Positions 4,832-5,785 of a DNA stretch of 5,785 bases are shown one piece after another. Every line of letters begins with the position of its first letter. Positions within the stretch are counted from its first letter, which is position 1. The stretch is taken from NCBI GenBank assembly GCA_905372595.1, contig CAJPPS010000096.1, positions 1-5,785 of the forward strand. Direction: 5' to 3'. A model generated the notes under the pieces. The model did no database searches, was not told where the DNA came from, and saw only the letters and a program-made list of their open reading frames with translations. A program made the position numbers and the translations under genes. This DNA is from an uncultured Capnocytophaga sp. Lineage in GTDB: Bacteria > Bacteroidota > Bacteroidia > Flavobacteriales > Flavobacteriaceae.

Positions 4832-5785
4832 CTAAGCACTGTACTTGCCCTTGCGCCAGATTTCTACAGAATTGATAATATTTTGCCAAAGAATATAACA
4901 GCCTGGTCCCACTGTAGAAAGTGGATGTAGATAGTTAGCCGCTATCCAAATAGCAAAGGCTGTGTTCTTCTGCCCCAATGCCTGACCAGACTCAATAGAA
5001 GCCCCCAAAAAACGTCCTATAAGCCATCCTACAGCATATTGTAACAGACACAATAACAAGCCTGAAAAAGCAATTAAAAGCAAAAATCCTATTCCTGAAG
5101 TGGCGTGAAAAATATTTTTTAGGGTAGTCCCTGTCACAATCATTAGTGAACACCCCCAAAGGTAAAAGGATAAATCAGGAACATGTATGAGCCATTGATA
5201 GAACTTACGAAGTGGTGGCAGGCGCTTGGTAAGCAGTGCCAATATCATTGGCACCACCAACACTAAGCATACCTTATTCAGTATCAATAGAAAAGCACTC
5301 CAAAAAGTCATTCCTGATGTGGGTTCTATCAGAGGAAAACAAATAGGAATCAGCAATGCACAGAGAAGATTTGAAAGAAAGGTGTAAGTGGTCATCTGTT
5401 CTAGATTACCTCCCAGCTTAAGAGTAACCACTGCCGCTGCCGCCGCACACGGACCTATGATGCAGGCAAGCACACTCTCCAAAAGAATCAAAGAGGTTCC
5501 TTCTATCTGAAAAATAAGAATCCCTCCTACAATAATCGCTACAAAAAATAACTGAAAAACAGCCGTCCAAAAATGCCACTTCACCAAAGCTAATTTTCTA
5601 AAATCGACCTTACAGAAAGTAACATAAAGAATCAAGAACATAAACAGAGGAAGAATACTATCAAATATAGGTGCTAGCCTAACAGAAATGGGATCAAGTA
5701 CGGGCAGGTAATAGAATAACAAATATACCCCTGCCCCTATCCCCATAGAGACAACCAATGTCCAATTTTTTATCAAATAAATAAA
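4832..5785 (-). CDS. bile acid:sodium symporter (BASS)-like membrane transporter, 5' end outside window
   Basis: An integral inner-membrane protein with about nine or ten hydrophobic helices. It resembles BASS/SBF-like transporters, which move organic anions with sodium. Family-type signatures are the fourth-helix region GPCAAAAAVVTLKLGGN (108-124, counting from the TTG codon at 5776) and ESGQALGQKNTAFA (262-275), comparable to the E..G.QN sodium-site region of bacterial ASBT homologues (Glu262, Gln269, Asn271 here). YLHPLSTVGPGCYILWQ (282-298) is a conserved-looking C-terminal helix. Substrate cannot be told: bile acids, keto acids and other carboxylates are all handled by this superfamily. 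The frame is open to the window edge (Phe-Ile-Tyr upstream of TTG), the only ATG inside is codon 11, and TTG at 5776 is an unlikely start. The true start is probably just beyond 5785, and the protein as seen is near full length. The TonB pair follows 96 bp downstream. Confidence 0.8.
   Translation of the reverse strand, partial: FIYLIKNWTLVVSMGIGAGVYLLFYYLPVLDPISVRLAPIFDSILPLFMFLILYVTFCKVDFRKLALVKWHFWTAVFQLFFVAIIVGGILIFQIEGTSLILLESVLACIIGPCAAAAAVVTLKLGGNLEQMTTYTFLSNLLCALLIPICFPLIEPTSGMTFWSAFLLILNKVCLVLVVPMILALLTKRLPPLRKFYQWLIHVPDLSFYLWGCSLMIVTGTTLKNIFHATSGIGFLLLIAFSGLLLCLLQYAVGWLIGRFLGASIESGQALGQKNTAFAIWIAANYLHPLSTVGPGCYILWQNIINSVEIWRKGKYSA

Noticed and set aside
5744..5776. TTG at 5776 or ATG at 5746 as the transporter start
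   Set aside because: The reading frame is open to the window edge. TTG would be an unusual start here, and ATG at codon 11 would cut into the first hydrophobic helix. A start just outside the window is more likely, so the gene is reported as 5' incomplete.
1..5785. CRISPR array, insertion sequence or phage segment
   Set aside because: No regularly spaced repeats, no terminal inverted repeats flanking a transposase, and no phage-type genes were found. The only sizeable repeats are the tRNA ends and the TonB-gene leaders.

Overview
The window comes from a Gram-negative, AT-rich bacterium, most likely a Bacteroidota member of the Flavobacteriia. Four signs point there. Promoter boxes follow the Bacteroidota -33 TTG / -7 TAnnTTTG pattern, and genes are preceded by A/T-rich leaders without clear Shine-Dalgarno sites. 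The TonB-type domains carry the Bacteroidota-style 'PFxLIE' lead-in. KdsA implies Kdo-containing lipopolysaccharide. Capnocytophaga or a close relative is a guess from overall flavour only. This looks like ordinary chromosome: no transposase, integrase, CRISPR array or phage gene is visible.

Left end (1-307), plus strand: the 3' tail of one tRNA-Gln, an intrinsic terminator, a promoter, then a complete tRNA-Gln(CTG). A second hairpin, best read on the minus strand, separates the tRNA from the convergent protein genes.

All protein genes lie on the minus strand, so transcription runs right to left: BASS-type transporter (right edge, 5' end beyond the window), two tandem secreted TonB C-terminal-domain proteins, cysD, then a tight trio of yugP-like membrane metallopeptidase, kdsA and glsA (gaps of 19 and 11 bp). 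The trio probably forms one transcript. It starts at a promoter in the 80-bp gap downstream of cysD, where an inverted repeat TGACA-N3-TGTCA overlaps the -33 box. It would end at the hairpin at 238-264.

Functionally this is a mixture: Kdo-8-phosphate synthesis (KdsA, metal-dependent type by its residues), glutamine deamidation (GlsA, full catalytic set), the PP-loop subunit of ATP sulfurylase without its CysN GTPase partner next to it, a putative Na+-coupled organic anion transporter, and two small periplasmic proteins made of a TonB C-terminal domain behind a signal peptide. The TonB pair is the most unusual feature. Their promoters and signal-peptide coding DNA are far better conserved than their mature domains, and neither has the membrane anchor or proline-rich spacer of a normal TonB.
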